The notes beneath the pieces are model-generated. The model had not been told where the DNA came from. It saw nothing but the letters and a program-made list of their open reading frames with translations, and ran no database searches. Made by a program: the position numbers and the translations under genes. 64,000 nt of DNA from NCBI GenBank assembly GCA_905221605.1, contig CAJNDS010002701.1, forward strand, positions 774,989-838,988, given 5' to 3'. This DNA is from Symbiodinium natans. Lineage: Eukaryota; Sar; Dinophyceae; Suessiales; Symbiodiniaceae. The number at the start of each line of letters is the position of its first letter. Position 1 is the first letter of the stretch. Shown here one piece after another: positions 11,442 through 21,450 of this stretch.

Positions 11442-11560
11442 AGGGTTTAGGGTTTAGGGTTTAGGGTTTAGGGTTTAGGGTTTAGGGTTTAGGGTATAGG
11501 GTTTTGGGTTTTGGGTTTTGGGTTTTGGGGTTTTCGGGTTCAAGGTTGTAGGGTTTGCCT
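11442..11560. repeat. TTTAGGG block changing to TTTTGGG
   Basis: Seven TTTAGGG units, one TATAGGG, then four TTTTGGG units in tandem. Confidence 0.85.
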
Positions 11561-12420
11561 GGGGGCATGTAGAGCTATCGTAGCTTGGGTTTAGGGTGTG
11601 CCGTTTCGGGTTCGACGGGGCTGGGACGACTTGATATTATTGTTTTCCGCGCAATTCCAAAATTGTCATTCTCAAGTAACACTGGAAGACTGGAAGAAAC
11701 TGCCTTAGCTGTGTTTCGTGTGTGATCGAGCACGATCCCCAGGCCCAGGAATCGGACGCGCACGTGTCAAAATCATGTGCTGTGCAGTGGTACCTGCTTT
11801 AGCTATGTTTCGAGAGTGTCATGGAGCCGGTTGCAACCCCCAGCCCTGAACCTCATGCAAGGCTGAGCTGCATTATGCAAGGGTTTACTAGACCCAGGAG
11901 TAGTTAGGAATTTAAAGTGTGCCCTTTTTGCTTTAAAGGAGCTGATAAGATCGAAACCTTAACACAAGGGAGTAAGGGCCTACTCTGGGTCCTCGTTTAG
12001 GGTCAAGGGCAATCGGAATTCATTGGAGCCCGACACTTTCCACCTTAAAGGGGTTTAGGATTTTCGGGCTTAGGATTTAGGGTTGAACCTTTAGGGGTAT
12101 CCCTAAGAGTGGAAACAAGGGCAAGTGCCTTGCCGGCAGCGGCGGGAACGTGTGCTAGGGGTACGACGGTCAAACAGCTGAGTCTGATAAATCCAGAACA
12201 CCATTGCAAGCCCTCTAACATGGACCACCCTCAACCCTAAACCCTAAACCCTATACCCTAAGCCCTAAACCTTGTGCTAAGCCCGCAAGCTACGCCTTGG
12301 TCTGAGGGCTTTCAGGCTTCGTCAGATGGGGGGGGTAGGGTTGCTGCATGAAGGGGAGGGATACCCCTCCTCCCCCCGCGCCCTCCCTGGATCCAAACAT
12401 GTTCCTGCCGGCTCCAGGGC
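11561..12420. other. Unique sequence with a fold-back element
   Basis: No gene recognised. A minus frame at 11575-11763 is open. The family D fold-back element lies at 11891-11992 and degenerate C-words at 12232-12275. Confidence 0.4.
11891..11992. mobile_element. Fold-back element, family D, copy 1
   Basis: Inverted ends GACCCAGGAGTAG (11891-11903) and CTACTCTGGGTCC (11980-11992) around an AT-richer interior. A second copy lies at 15719-15787. Non-coding. Confidence 0.5.
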
Positions 12421-12472
12421 CCCCAAACCCCAAACCCTAAACCCCAAACCGTAAACCCTAAACCCTAAACCC

Positions 12473-12688
12473 TCAACTCTCCAGCTTGGCGCCAGCAACC
12501 CCTGAACCCCAACTGGCCTTCATCCCCCTCACAAAAGGCCCTGGCTCGATCTTGTAAGCGCCAGAAGAGCCCCAAGCCCTCCATGACGGGTCCTCAGCCG
12601 TACATAAATGACAGAACTCGCAATCTTCCCCCTGGCGGCAGCCATCCTCACGTGTGAAGCAGCTGAGAGGGTAAGGGCCGTCTAGCAT
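12473..12688 (-). CDS. CCCH zinc-finger exon (partial)
   Basis: The minus-strand frame encodes a CCCH finger near its start: Cys10, Cys17, Cys23 and His27 with spacing C-X6-C-X5-C-X3-H, inside GCRQGEDCEFCHLC. Extra cysteines at 26 and 29 give the CxxCHxC form I associate with dinoflagellate CCCH proteins, which are thought to bind RNA. Only a fragment is present. A C-block (about 12420-12475) abuts its 3' end and degenerate G-words follow on the 5' side, so this is probably one exon of a larger gene. The borders and the ATG are unproven, and the frame's last residues may be intron. Confidence 0.5.
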   Translation of the reverse strand: MLDGPYPLSCFTREDGCRQGEDCEFCHLCTAEDPSWRAWGSSGAYKIEPGPFVRGMKASWGSGVAGAKLES

Positions 12689-12930
12689 CTTAGGGCCGAA
12701 GGGTTGAGGCTTTGGGCTTCTTACGAGGCTGCAGAAGGGGAGTGGGGCGGTTTAATATGCTGCTTTCTGTTTCAAGGGAAACTTCACTGAATGTCAGGAT
12801 GGAGTTGCTGATTTCGGGTTGTGGGGTTTTCGGTTGAATCCCTGGGCCGAAAAAGTGTCCACTCTTTGCTACCGCACCCTCTCATCTGTTCGGGCTGCAC
12901 CGCCCGAGTTCCCAGTTAAACCGACAAAAA

Positions 12931-13000
12931 CCCAAACCCTATTCCCTAAACCCTAAACCCTAAACCCTAAACCCTGAACCCTAAACCCTAAACCCTAAAC
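12931..13000. repeat. CCCTAAA block
   Basis: About nine AAACCCT units, one AACCCTG variant. Confidence 0.85.
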
Positions 13001-13871
13001 CCACGAATTCCGGCCATGCGTTGGATCACCGGAGGCCTCGCGAAACCGGAAGTATCGGCACGGCGTACATTTTCCTGGCAACATGCATCTTGAGAGGTAG
13101 GACTCTCATCTCGGGGCCTTAAGAATTAGAATAGGGTGTCGGGGGTTTATTCTAGTATAACTAAAAAGGGGCCACAAGGAAATACCACTAGTAATTCTTC
13201 CGATCTTAACAAGTACTGAGCAGCAGGTCTGCTTGAGCGGAACATTTCCAGCCCGCCGAAGCTGGCGCCAGGAGCACACTTCGGACACAACCCCTCTCTT
13301 GTGAAAGGACGTTGGAAGAAGGGACCTTGATCAAGCTCGGGACCTTGCCCTACATATATATATATATATGTATATATGTATATGTATATGTGTATATGTA
13401 TATGTATATATATTTATATGTGACCTGTCAGGCCACCCGGTTCACACTGGGTCATAAGATGGAAGATGTAAGCATCTACGAGCGCAGATCTTTGAAGGAC
13501 TTGTGCGCTGCGGTCTCTTGGGAGCAGCCCAACAACAGCGGCAGTATGGGGCATCGGCGAGTTTCGGACTCGCGGGCGGGGGGGGGGGGGGGGGTCATTG
13601 ACAAAGGGGACTGCGCAGCACACATCTCGACTGCCTCCTAGAGGGGGCCTAGCCAGTTGAAGAATGGATATTCTGGATTCCGGGTAGTTTCTTAGAGCGG
13701 CAAAAAAAAAAAACTGTGTTGGAAACAATTTCGGTGCCCGCATTACAGCTCGAGCTGTTGCCTACACACACATCACGGGTCCTTGTGCGTGCAAATCATC
13801 ATGTCCTTGCCTGAGAAGGAAGGGGTATCCCAAGCGAAGCCTTTGGGATGCTTTGCAAGTTGCGAAGTCTT
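13001..13871. other. Unique sequence with TA/TG microsatellite and G-run
   Basis: A (TATA/TATG)n tract at about 13352-13420 and a 17-nt G-run at 13578-13594. Frames at 13312-13641 (plus) and 13414-13743 (minus) run through these and are doubtful. The minus frame at 13106-13288 is open but unrecognised. Confidence 0.4.
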
Positions 13872-14150
13872 GAACCCTAAACCCTAAACCCTATAAACCC
13901 TAAAGCCTAAACCCTGAATTTCAGGCGACAGCAACCTTCTCAGTTCAACTTCAATCTTGGGAAAGGTTCGCGGATGAGCTCCACATTCACGTGGCCTCCC
14001 GGAATGCTAGTCCCTTGTGAGTCCTAAAGACCACGGCACCCGTATAAGGACCCCCTCCCACGCTTCAAGGGCCGGAATGTACGGCACAAAACCCACGCAG
14101 GGCAACTCAGAGACAAGGTTTGGGGTTTCGGGCTTAGGTGTGTTTGGGCT

Positions 14151-14599
14151 CCCTAAACCCTAAACCCTAAACCCTAAACCCTGGGACTTCTGGTTGCCAG
14201 TAAGGAGCTTCAACTCTTCAGATTCCGACCCAGTCTCGGTCTCGGAAGCTTCCGCCTCTCCTGCGCAACGCACCGACCGGCTTGGGTCGGGTTCACATGG
14301 AAAGCTGCACCACAATGCCAACAAGAGCGTGCACTGGCAGTGTAGAACACTGGGACTCGATGTCGAGGTCTCGTCCCAAGAATTGCTGGCACTTTCTTGG
14401 CGAGATCTTGTCGAGTTATGCCCCCACCCCTCAAAGCCCGAACTTAAGGTCTTGCCCTGAACCTCGAACTAGGTTTGCAAAATGAAGAAGGGTGCCAGTT
14501 TTTGGGGGGGATACGGAGACCGAGCCTGCTCGAGAAGGGTACGACTGGGCATCCTACTGGGCATCTTGCACTCCCAACCCAAACTTAAAGTCCCCTAAA
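14151..14599. other. C-block then a stretch open on both strands
   Basis: C-block 14151-14182. Then 14194-14460 (plus) and 14210-14434 (minus) are both open. The plus reading (SQELLALSWRDLVEL region) and the minus reading (with CWHCG) both look protein-like, so the strand is undecided. One exon is likely here. Confidence 0.35.
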
Positions 14600-14880
14600 C
14601 TCGAAACCCTAAACCCTAAACCCTAAACCCTAAACCCTCTTCCCCCAGGTCAAGGCACTACTGAATTGGGCTGCTGAAAATATGGCTGAGAAGCCATGGA
14701 GTGGATGTCAAATGCTTGGGGGTAAAGTGAGCTCCGCAGTCGATTCTTTGGTGGCAGCGTGGGGTTTCAGGCCTCCTAGGCTTGGGTTTGCAGGGTTTGC
14801 CGGGTTTGCCGGGTTTGCAGGGTTTGCAGGGTTTGCAGGGTTTAGGGTTTAGGGTTTAGGGTTTAGGGTTTAGGGTTTAC
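14600..14880. repeat. Bracket with 9-nt GGGTTTGCA units
   Basis: C-block 14600-14638, a 143-nt core, then GGGTTTGCA/GGGTTTGCC nine-mers (about 14781-14838) passing into TTTAGGG units. Confidence 0.75.
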
Positions 14881-14996
14881 CAACCCAAAGAGCATTTTGG
14901 AGGCTTGGGGGTCGGGTGGCGGGGTCTGTAGGTGCGCTTGTCGCGCCTGGAGCGTGATCAGATGAGCCGGCCTGGCAAAACGCGTGGTTCTGGGGC

Positions 14997-15070
14997 TTAG
15001 GGTTTAGGGTTTAGGGCTTAGGGCTTAGGGCTTAGGGCTTAGGGCTTAGGGTTTAGGGTTTAGGGCTGAG
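14997..15070. repeat. TTTAGGG block with AGGGCTT variants
   Basis: A run of five AGGGCTT units sits between normal TTTAGGG units. Confidence 0.8.
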
Positions 15071-15305
15071 GGATTAGGGTTTCGGATTTCGGGCTTAGGG
15101 TTGAGGATGTGTAGGGCCAAAATCGTGGCAAGGACTTAGGGAATTATAGGCATCCTATACAATCTCGCAAAGGGTTCTCTAGGGTGATCTGACTAGAAAC
15201 GGTACACCGAATTCCCTCATGTTCCCGCGCCCTAATTACCACCCGATGACTTTTACATGGGGTTTTCGAAATTAGGGGTCCCTTATAGGGTCCCTACTAT
15301 TTGGG

Positions 15306-15535
15306 GCCCTAAACCCTAAACCCTAAACCCTAAACCCAGGGATCCCTTGAATTCGTAAAACCCACATCTGAGCCTTGGCGTAGGACGTCAGGCTCGCGCT
15401 TCCGTCATCGTCCGAGGGATGGCGGAGTGCCTCATCGGAGTAGATGCCGAGGGTTGGGGTTTTAGGGTTTAGGGTTTAGGGTTTAGGGTTTAGGGTTGAG
15501 GGTTTAGGGTTTAGGGTTTAGGGTTTAGGGTTTAG
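15306..15535. repeat. Telomere-type bracket
   Basis: C-block 15306-15338, core 15339-15449, G-block 15450-15535. The left block directly follows half of a family E element (15259-15306). Confidence 0.85.
15374..15430 (-). CDS. Candidate exon in bracket core
   Basis: Minus strand: acceptor GATGAG|GCACTC, exactly 19 open codons (ALRHPSDDDGSASLTSYAK), GC donor GCCAAG|GCTCAG. Both junctions carry AG|GC. Acidic/Ser-rich linker-like peptide. The frame stays open upstream (GIYSDE) into the C-rich arm. Confidence 0.5.
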
Positions 15536-15718
15536 GGCAAAAGGACATTTAGGACAAACCATGAGGAAGTAATTTGAGGCGGACTATGAACAGATGTATG
15601 CTGACGAAGAATGCTGCTCGTGCCCAGGGCTGGCTAGGGCCTTGCCAGTGGCTGCTCTGCCGCCCGCCCGGAATAAGCCCAACAACAACACGCTGCCTCT
15701 AAACCCTTCCCTGGTCCA

Positions 15719-15787
15719 GACCCAAGAGTAAACCACCCTAACCCCTAAACCCCCCAAAATAGGGAATCAGGGCCTACTCTGGGTCCT
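15719..15787. mobile_element. Fold-back element, family D, copy 2
   Basis: Ends AGACCCAAGAGTA and TACTCTGGGTCCT are imperfect complements. Shorter than the copy at 11891. Confidence 0.4.
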
Positions 15788-15836
15788 GAGAATATAGAAG
15801 CCGCAAGCCTCTCCTTTCACCCTTCGGAAGCCCCAA

Positions 15837-16187
15837 AAACCCTAAACCCTAAACCCTAAACCCTAAACCCTAAACCCTAAACCCTAAACCTAAACCCTAA
15901 ACCCTAAACCCTAAACCCTAAACCCTAAACCCTAAACCCTAAACCCTAAACCCTAAACCCTAAACCCTAAACCCCCAAGAAGTTCAAAGCTGGGAGCCTT
16001 CAGGCTGTAACTGATTGCGTCCATGGCATCTTCGAAACTCTCACTGGAGTCGGTGGCCTTAGAAAGCTTGGGTTTGGACGTTTGGGGTTTGAGGATTTGG
16101 GGTTTAGGGTTTGGGGTTTAGGGTTTGGGGTTGAGGGTTTGGGGTTTAGGGTTTGGGGTTTAGGGTTTGGGGTTTAGGGTTTGGGGG
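15837..16187. repeat. Bracket with 14-nt higher-order G-block
   Basis: About 20 AAACCCT units (15837-15976), a 103-nt core, then a G-block in which TTTGGGG and TTTAGGG alternate, giving a 14-nt higher-order repeat. Confidence 0.9.
15998..16057 (-). CDS. Candidate exon in bracket core
   Basis: Minus strand: acceptor CTAAG|GCCACC, 20 open codons (ATDSSESFEDAMDAISYSLK), GC donor CTGAAG|GCTCCC. Length is a multiple of three and both borders read AAG|GC. Strongly protein-like, acidic. No family recognised. Confidence 0.55.
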
Positions 16188-16539
16188 GGGTTAGGGGTCT
16201 GGGTTGAGGTTTAAGTGGGGTGTGGGGGGTTGCAAAACCCCCAAAACTCCAAAGAACCCAACCTGACTTGGGGGAGGGTTAGTTGGGTTTCGGGGTCTAG
16301 GGTGGGATCGTCTCAGGAGCACCTATATTTCCTGCATTCATGGCTTCCCAGCGACCTAAATGTATAGCATACACAGGGCAGCATATCTTGCTGTGATCAT
16401 TTTGGGATTCGTTAAGAGGCTTGCAGTGGGAGCATGGGGGGTACGAACTTGAAAGCAAGGATGCCACCTATGCTGCCCCGCCCTAAACTTCCCCAAAACC
16501 AAAGCCCCGAAAGCCCAGGAAGGTCTGGAACATGAACAC

Positions 16540-16621
16540 CCTAAACCCTAAAAGCTAAACCCTAAACCCTAAACCCTAAAACCTAAACCCCTAAACCTCT
16601 AAACCTTAAACCGTAAACCCT
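16540..16621. repeat. Degenerate CCCTAAA block
   Basis: AAACCCT units mixed with AAACCTC and AAAGCT variants. Confidence 0.75.
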
Positions 16622-16680
16622 CAGCCGAAGGTTGGGGCTTCGCATGCTCTGCGCGGATTACGGTTCCTTCGGGATTCGGG

Positions 16681-16758
16681 TTGGGATGTTCCCCCCTATG
16701 CTACTCCTTTATCTTTTAAAGGGATTGAGGAATGCTAGTATAAGGGGGAACATCCCAA
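16681..16758. mobile_element. Fold-back element, family A, copy 1
   Basis: A 78-bp element with perfect 15-bp inverted ends, TTGGGATGTTCCCCC and its complement. Related to copies at 17101, 21969, 24052, 24811 and 50193. Confidence 0.7.
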
Positions 16759-17100
16759 GATTCGGGTGTAAGGGGGGGGGGTCCTAGGGGCCTGGGTGGG
16801 GGTCTCAGCTCTTAACACGCAGGCATGAGACTTCCTCTCCAGACGTGGCGAGGACCTCATACACCAAGACCTGCCACCGCAGCTGGGACTGTCGGGGTTA
16901 AGGGTTTAGGGCCTAGGGCTTAAGGTTTAGGGTTTGGGGCAAGCTGGGCCAACTTGTCAAGAAGGTTGGTACTGGGCAAACCGGCCAAATTTTATGATTA
17001 AACCAGTAGACAGAAAAGTTCCAACCGTCAGTCCTGCCCATGCATGCCCCTAAGTCTGATCTCTGATCCCAAACTCTAGGCGCCACCAAATGCCTACAGC

Positions 17101-17201
17101 TTGGGATGCTCCCCCTTACTAACAATCCTTAATGGGGATTGTAACAGGGGGGGTACTATATTCCCTAATGAGGACTGTTTGTATAAGGGGGAACAGCCCA
17201 A
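17101..17201. mobile_element. Fold-back element, family A, copy 2
   Basis: A 101-bp element with ends TTGGGATGCTCCCCC and GGGGGAACAGCCCAA. Much of its length is self-complementary (CTTACTAACAATCCTTAAT against the far half). Confidence 0.7.
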
Positions 17202-17314
17202 CCTACACCCCCCCCCCCCCCCCCACAAAAAAAACAATACACACAAACACTTCTGTCCCTGTACAAGCCCCAGCAGAGCCAAAAAAGCATACGCCTGCAG
17301 GCCAAAAGCCTTTC

Positions 17315-17510
17315 AAACCCTAAGCCCTAAACCCTAAACCCTAAACCCTATAGACCCTAGACCCTAGACCCTAGACCCTAAACCACATAAGCCCCATGCC
17401 CTAAGTAACCTTGGGCCCGAGCGCGAAATAGCTGGTTTCGTTTTTTCGGGGGTGGTGCTGGGGTTCTGAAGGGTTTGGGGGGGCTACTTGGGGTTTAGGG
17501 TTTAGGGTTT
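17315..17510. repeat. Telomere-type bracket
   Basis: C-block 17315-17384 (with a run of ACCCTAG variants), core 17385-17489, short G-block 17490-17510. A poly-C tract lies upstream at about 17207-17224. Confidence 0.8.
17410..17465 (-). CDS. Candidate exon in bracket core
   Basis: Minus strand: acceptor CTTCAG|AACCCC, open frame NPSTTPEKTKPAISRSGP, GT donor CCAAG|GTTAC. Low-complexity, linker-like peptide. Confidence 0.4.
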
Positions 17511-17663
17511 GCTTAACGGGTTCTCGGATTGTTGTTTGCGGCGTGCAGGGCCCGTGGTTGAGGTGTTAATTTGGCTTAGGCTTGGTCTAGAATGCTTGTA
17601 GGGTTTGGCCTAGGCTTGGGTTTGAGGGGCTTGGGCTTGGGGGCCTTTATGCCCAGTCCCATA

Positions 17664-18064
17664 ACCCTAAACCCTAAACCCTAAACCCTAAACCCTAAAC
17701 CCTAGACCCTAAACCCTAAACCCATCAAAGAGGGTTTCGGAGGACTTCGGGAGGGCATAGGGAAAAAGATTAGATTGAGGGGGGTCAGCGCGCACCGAAC
17801 CCTGCCCCTGCCGTCTGCACATCCCACTTTGAGATTTTGTGGCCTGGGGGCGAGGGGAGGGGGGAACGGGATCTCGAAGATGCTGCGTATTCTCGCCGAG
17901 TTCGCGTGCGCTTCTGACCCCGGGCGGGGTGCTCGGGGATGAACATGTATTGGGAATGGGCCGAGGGGATTCTTCTCACACCTCTGCCAACCCTAAACCC
18001 TAAACCCTAAACCCTATACCCTATACCCTAAACCCTATACCCTATACCCTATACCCTAAACCCT
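17664..18064. repeat. Two CCCTAAA blocks around unique sequence
   Basis: C-block 17664-17725 and C-block 17990-18064, the latter with a run of CCCTATA variants. The intervening 260 nt has a minus frame (17785-17979), unrecognised. Confidence 0.75.
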
Positions 18065-18438
18065 ACTGGTTCTTGTGCCTCGTCGCCGACATTTCTGAAG
18101 ACCCAATGAGAGCTCTTTTGTCTGGATGCCACCGTGCTACTTCCCGAGGACGCCGCCTTGCCAGAGTGTTCAGCAAAGGTATGTCTGAAAAATCTACAGG
18201 GCAAAACAACCCAACCCCTAAATCCTGAACATTCATGTGTACATATATATATATATATCTGTATGACATATATATATATATATGTATGATCTATGCACTG
18301 TACTACAGCATAGTCTAGCGACATATGAATCAATGTAGTACACCTTGTAAATATCATTACTGCATAAAGGCTGCACTCTATACTATAATTTCCACTGCGT
18401 ATCTGGTAAGAACTCTTCGGCATGTAGACATTTTGAAT
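18065..18438. other. Unique sequence with TA tracts
   Basis: Two (TA)n tracts at about 18243-18285. The minus frame at 18049-18423 crosses them. Nothing recognised. Confidence 0.35.
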
Positions 18439-18598
18439 CTTCGAGCAGAAGTACTGAATGGACCCATAAACATATTCGATATGTGAAATATTCGAACAAC
18501 AAAACTGTTTCTGTTAACACAAATTTTGATTGGCTAATGTTTCCAATATCGAATATGTTTAAGGGCATTTAGGGTCAATTCAGTACTTCTGCTCGAAG
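18439..18598. mobile_element. Fold-back element, family F
   Basis: A 160-bp element with perfect 21-bp inverted ends beginning CTTCGAGCAGAAGTACTGAA (18439-18459; complement 18578-18598). A second inner inverted pair, AACATATTCGATAT, lies near 18470 and 18550. The arms differ by a short indel. No clear target-site duplication. Confidence 0.75.
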
Positions 18599-18820
18599 GT
18601 TTCATTGATAGACCATGTGAGCCTAAGAGTCAAGAATATGCTTTCAAAACGCAGTTACTATATGACGTCCGACATGTTGCACGGGAGACACATAAAACTT
18701 TCATTCTGCGTTCCAATATTCTCTGCACAGACATCCATATCGCATCTTGCAAATCTTGCATGCTGTCGGTCTCGACGGGGTAGTATGAGGGAGAGCAAGG
18801 AGCCACAACTTCGGCAAGCC

Positions 18821-18868
18821 GGGTTTAGGGTTTGGGGTTTAGGGTTTCGGGTTTAGGGTTTAGGGTTG
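18821..18868. repeat. TTTAGGG block
   Basis: Short block with TTTGGGG and TTTCGGG variants. Confidence 0.8.
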
Positions 18869-19080
18869 ATCTACACAGGGTTCCGTACGACGGGGAGGTC
18901 CGAGCTCGCTTCCTGAAAGTATTGCAGGAGACTGAAGTACTGCCAATATCATTGCAGCAAAGGCTACCCCAAATACCCATTCCAAGCAAGGAAGGAGAGC
19001 CTCAGATACCATGGCGCGTTTACCCCGATCACTTGCTGTCTACGGACAGAGAGCCACGAGGTGTCTGCGACATGGCGTAG
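18869..19080 (+). CDS. Plus-strand coding-like segment, unknown
   Basis: The plus frame after the G-block is open to a stop at 19080. It reads as typical soluble protein (GEVRARFLKVLQETEVLP, then PIPSKEGEPQIPWRVYP). The minus strand is much less open here. It runs against the general minus-strand direction, so it could be a fragment of a mobile element or of a separate gene. No family recognised and the 5' border is unknown. Confidence 0.35.
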
Positions 19081-19171
19081 GTTTCATCGTGCGAGCCACT
19101 TAGCCTGATGTTCTCCCATCAGGTTGGAGCGCCCATGAACACCCGACATCCAGAAGCCTTGAAACTACATG

Positions 19172-19391
19172 TAAACCCTAAACCCTAAACCCTAAACCCT
19201 AAACTCAGACTTAGGAACTCGAAGCCGCATGCATCACAGCTGCTTGGCGCATGAATTCTTGCAGCAAAAGCCTTCGCAACCCGAAACCCTGCACCCTCCA
19301 CACCCCGCTGATGTGTACAGCTGTTCAGCCACTAGGTTTAGGGTTTAGGGTTTAGGGTTTAGGGTTGAGGGTTTAGGGTTTAGGGTTCAGG
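19172..19391. repeat. Telomere-type bracket
   Basis: C-block 19172-19205, core 19206-19334, G-block 19335-19391. Confidence 0.85.
19219..19271 (-). CDS. Candidate exon in bracket core
   Basis: Minus strand: TGCGAAG|GCTTTT acceptor, open frame LLLQEFMRQAAVMHAAS, GT donor TCGA|GTTCC. Amphipathic, helix-like. The frame is also open upstream. Confidence 0.4.
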
Positions 19392-19511
19392 TTGTGTAAA
19401 GCGATTAAGTCAAAGAGCGAGTGCCATCTTAGAAATCTTGCACTGCACGTAAACGGTAGACTTGCAACACTGTGTTCCTGGAGCAAAGCACCTTGTCAGT
19501 CACCACGAGGG

Positions 19512-19744
19512 CCCTAAACCCTAAACCCTAAACCCTAAACCCTAAACCCTAAACCCTAAACCCTGAACCTAATGAGGAACCACCACACCTGGTGCCAACC
19601 GAAGCCTGACGGTGGACTCTCGCACCTCGAACCATCACCCCGAGACCGAAACAGTGCGGTATCGGATTAAAGGGATGGAGGGTTTAGGGTTTAGGGTTGA
19701 CGGCTTAGGGTTTATAATAGGGTTTAGGGTGTAGGGATTAGGGA
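19512..19744. repeat. Telomere-type bracket
   Basis: C-block 19512-19569, core 19570-19679, G-block 19680-19744. The core is open on the minus strand (DTALFRSRGDGSRCESPP) up to a GT donor CACCAG|GTGTGG at 19589, but no acceptor is clear, so no exon is called. Confidence 0.8.
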
Positions 19745-20424
19745 TGTGAACCTCGGGCTACGAAGCCACACGGGAGTTGGGCTCGCAAGTCGATGCTGCG
19801 AAAGTACGTATGCCTGTTTTCCTCCTCCATGGCAGGAGCACAAGTGCGCGGCTACTAGGAAGCCCCAGCGACCTCTGAGCATGGGAAGCCATCAGGGCGT
19901 TATGAGTACAGAGGTTGGGGATGGGGCATTCGGATTAAGCGATCAGCGACCTCGGCCATAGCCATCCTACTGCCAGAACGACGGGGTCAAGTGGGGCCAG
20001 CGTACACGCCGCACATCACCGAACTGTTCGAGGTGAAACGTCTCTAAGAGGCTATGAGATGAATATGACGAAGAGTCCGCGACTTCTGGGGGTGTGACCT
20101 GCTACGTACTTGCCAGCTGTTCACCTCAAAGCCATCTGCATCAGTTGCTGGATCAATGGCATGTAACGAACGCGAGAAGATGTGTGATGCGCTATATCAA
20201 TCAAGTTGACCCAATAAATTGGCCAAAGCAACTTGTCACGGATAGAACGGATTGAACAATCCTTCATGTGGATGCCTCCATGTCCACCAGTGAGTGCAAC
20301 TGCAAAGGGGACTCACCGTCCGCAAGATTCAGCTGGCTGCCAGATCCAAAACCGTCCAATCCTCGCATGCAAGCTGCAAATGCCATGGAACTACTTGTTT
20401 AGGGATGGATAGGGATGGAACTAC
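19745..20424. other. Unique sequence, no recognised gene
   Basis: About 680 nt without telomere-type blocks. A plus frame at 19746-19961 is open; nothing recognised. Confidence 0.4.
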
Positions 20425-20500
20425 TTTCTTAGGATTTAGGGTTTAGGGTTTAGGGTTTAGGGTTTAGGGTTTAGGGTTTAGGGTTTAGGGTTTAGGCAAA
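20425..20500. repeat. TTTAGGG block
   Basis: About nine uniform TTTAGGG units. Confidence 0.9.
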
Positions 20501-20829
20501 ACAAATGAACCGCGTAAACCCCCGAAACCCGATGAATCCCATAAGAAGTAGTGGGTCGGATGTCTTCGTGTCCACAAAGGATACCAAAATACATGCAACT
20601 AACTCTGAAAAAGGAGCCCAAACATAATATACACTCTCAAAAAGCCGCAATTGAACCCTACTATATAAACCCTACAAGCCTGTTAACCCCTCAAGCACGG
20701 TCACAGCAAGGTGCTCCCTGGCCTCCAGATCAAAGGTCTAGCATGTTCTGGGTCGCCTGGGGTGTGTGGTAGTGTTAGCCGGTTGGACATCGAAGCCCAC
20801 GAACCTTGTTTATTTGTGCACCCACCCCA

Positions 20830-21038
20830 CCCTAAACCCTAAACCCTAAACCCAGAACCCTGTAGCAAAACATCTTCAGGGGACTGCACCTTCGCTCCTG
20901 GCTCTTCCCAAAGTTATGGGTCGCAAGGGTTCCCGGGCCTAGGCACAAATCATCAACCTAAAGGTGGCCAAAAGGGTTTATAAGGTTTAGGGTTTAGGGT
21001 TTAGGGTTTAGGGTTCAAGGTTTAGGACTTAGGGTGTA
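20830..21038. repeat. Telomere-type bracket
   Basis: C-block 20830-20861, core 20862-20973, G-block 20974-21038. Confidence 0.85.
20898..20938 (-). CDS. Candidate exon in bracket core
   Basis: Minus strand: acceptor GCCTAG|GCCCGG, open frame AREPLRPITLGRA, then a possible GA donor (GCCAG|GAGCG). The frame stays open for seven further codons. Weak without transcript support. Confidence 0.3.
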
Positions 21039-21144
21039 GACCTCATGCCCTGCCCCGTTGCCAAAGCAACCTCCACAAATTAAACTTACATCATTGGGGG
21101 GGGGGGGGGGGGGGGTTGTGCGCTTCTGGAAAGGGAAACAAGTC

Positions 21145-21450
21145 ACCCTAAAACCCCCTAAACCCTAAACCCCAAACCCGAAACCCGAAACCCTAAACCC
21201 TAAACCCTAAACCCTAAACCCTAAACCACCCTCAAGTCGAGGAGGGAGGTGGCCGGCCTGAGTTGGTGCGCCGCCGGCGGGGGCAGCGCTGGGGGCATCG
21301 AGGTCGCCGAGGAGATCGGCCTATGAACTCATTCAGGGTTTAGGGTTTAGGGTTTAGGGTTTAGGGTTTGGGGTTTGGGGTTTAGGGTTTAGGGTTTGGG
21401 GTTTAGGGTTTAGGGCTTGGGGGTTTGGGGTTTAGGGGTTAGGGTTTAGT
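21145..21450. repeat. Telomere-type bracket
   Basis: A 20-nt G-run (21096-21115) precedes C-block 21145-21227. Core 21228-21334. G-block 21335-21450 mixes TTTAGGG with TTTGGGG. Confidence 0.85.
21258..21320 (-). CDS. Candidate exon in bracket core
   Basis: Minus strand: acceptor TCATAG|GCCGAT, 21 open codons (ADLLGDLDAPSAAPAGGA, then PTQ), GC donor ACTCAG|GCCGG. Both borders read AG|GCCG, a short direct repeat across the splice sites. DLLGDLD followed by Ala/Pro/Gly-rich linker resembles adaptor or trafficking proteins, but that is only a resemblance. Confidence 0.5.
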
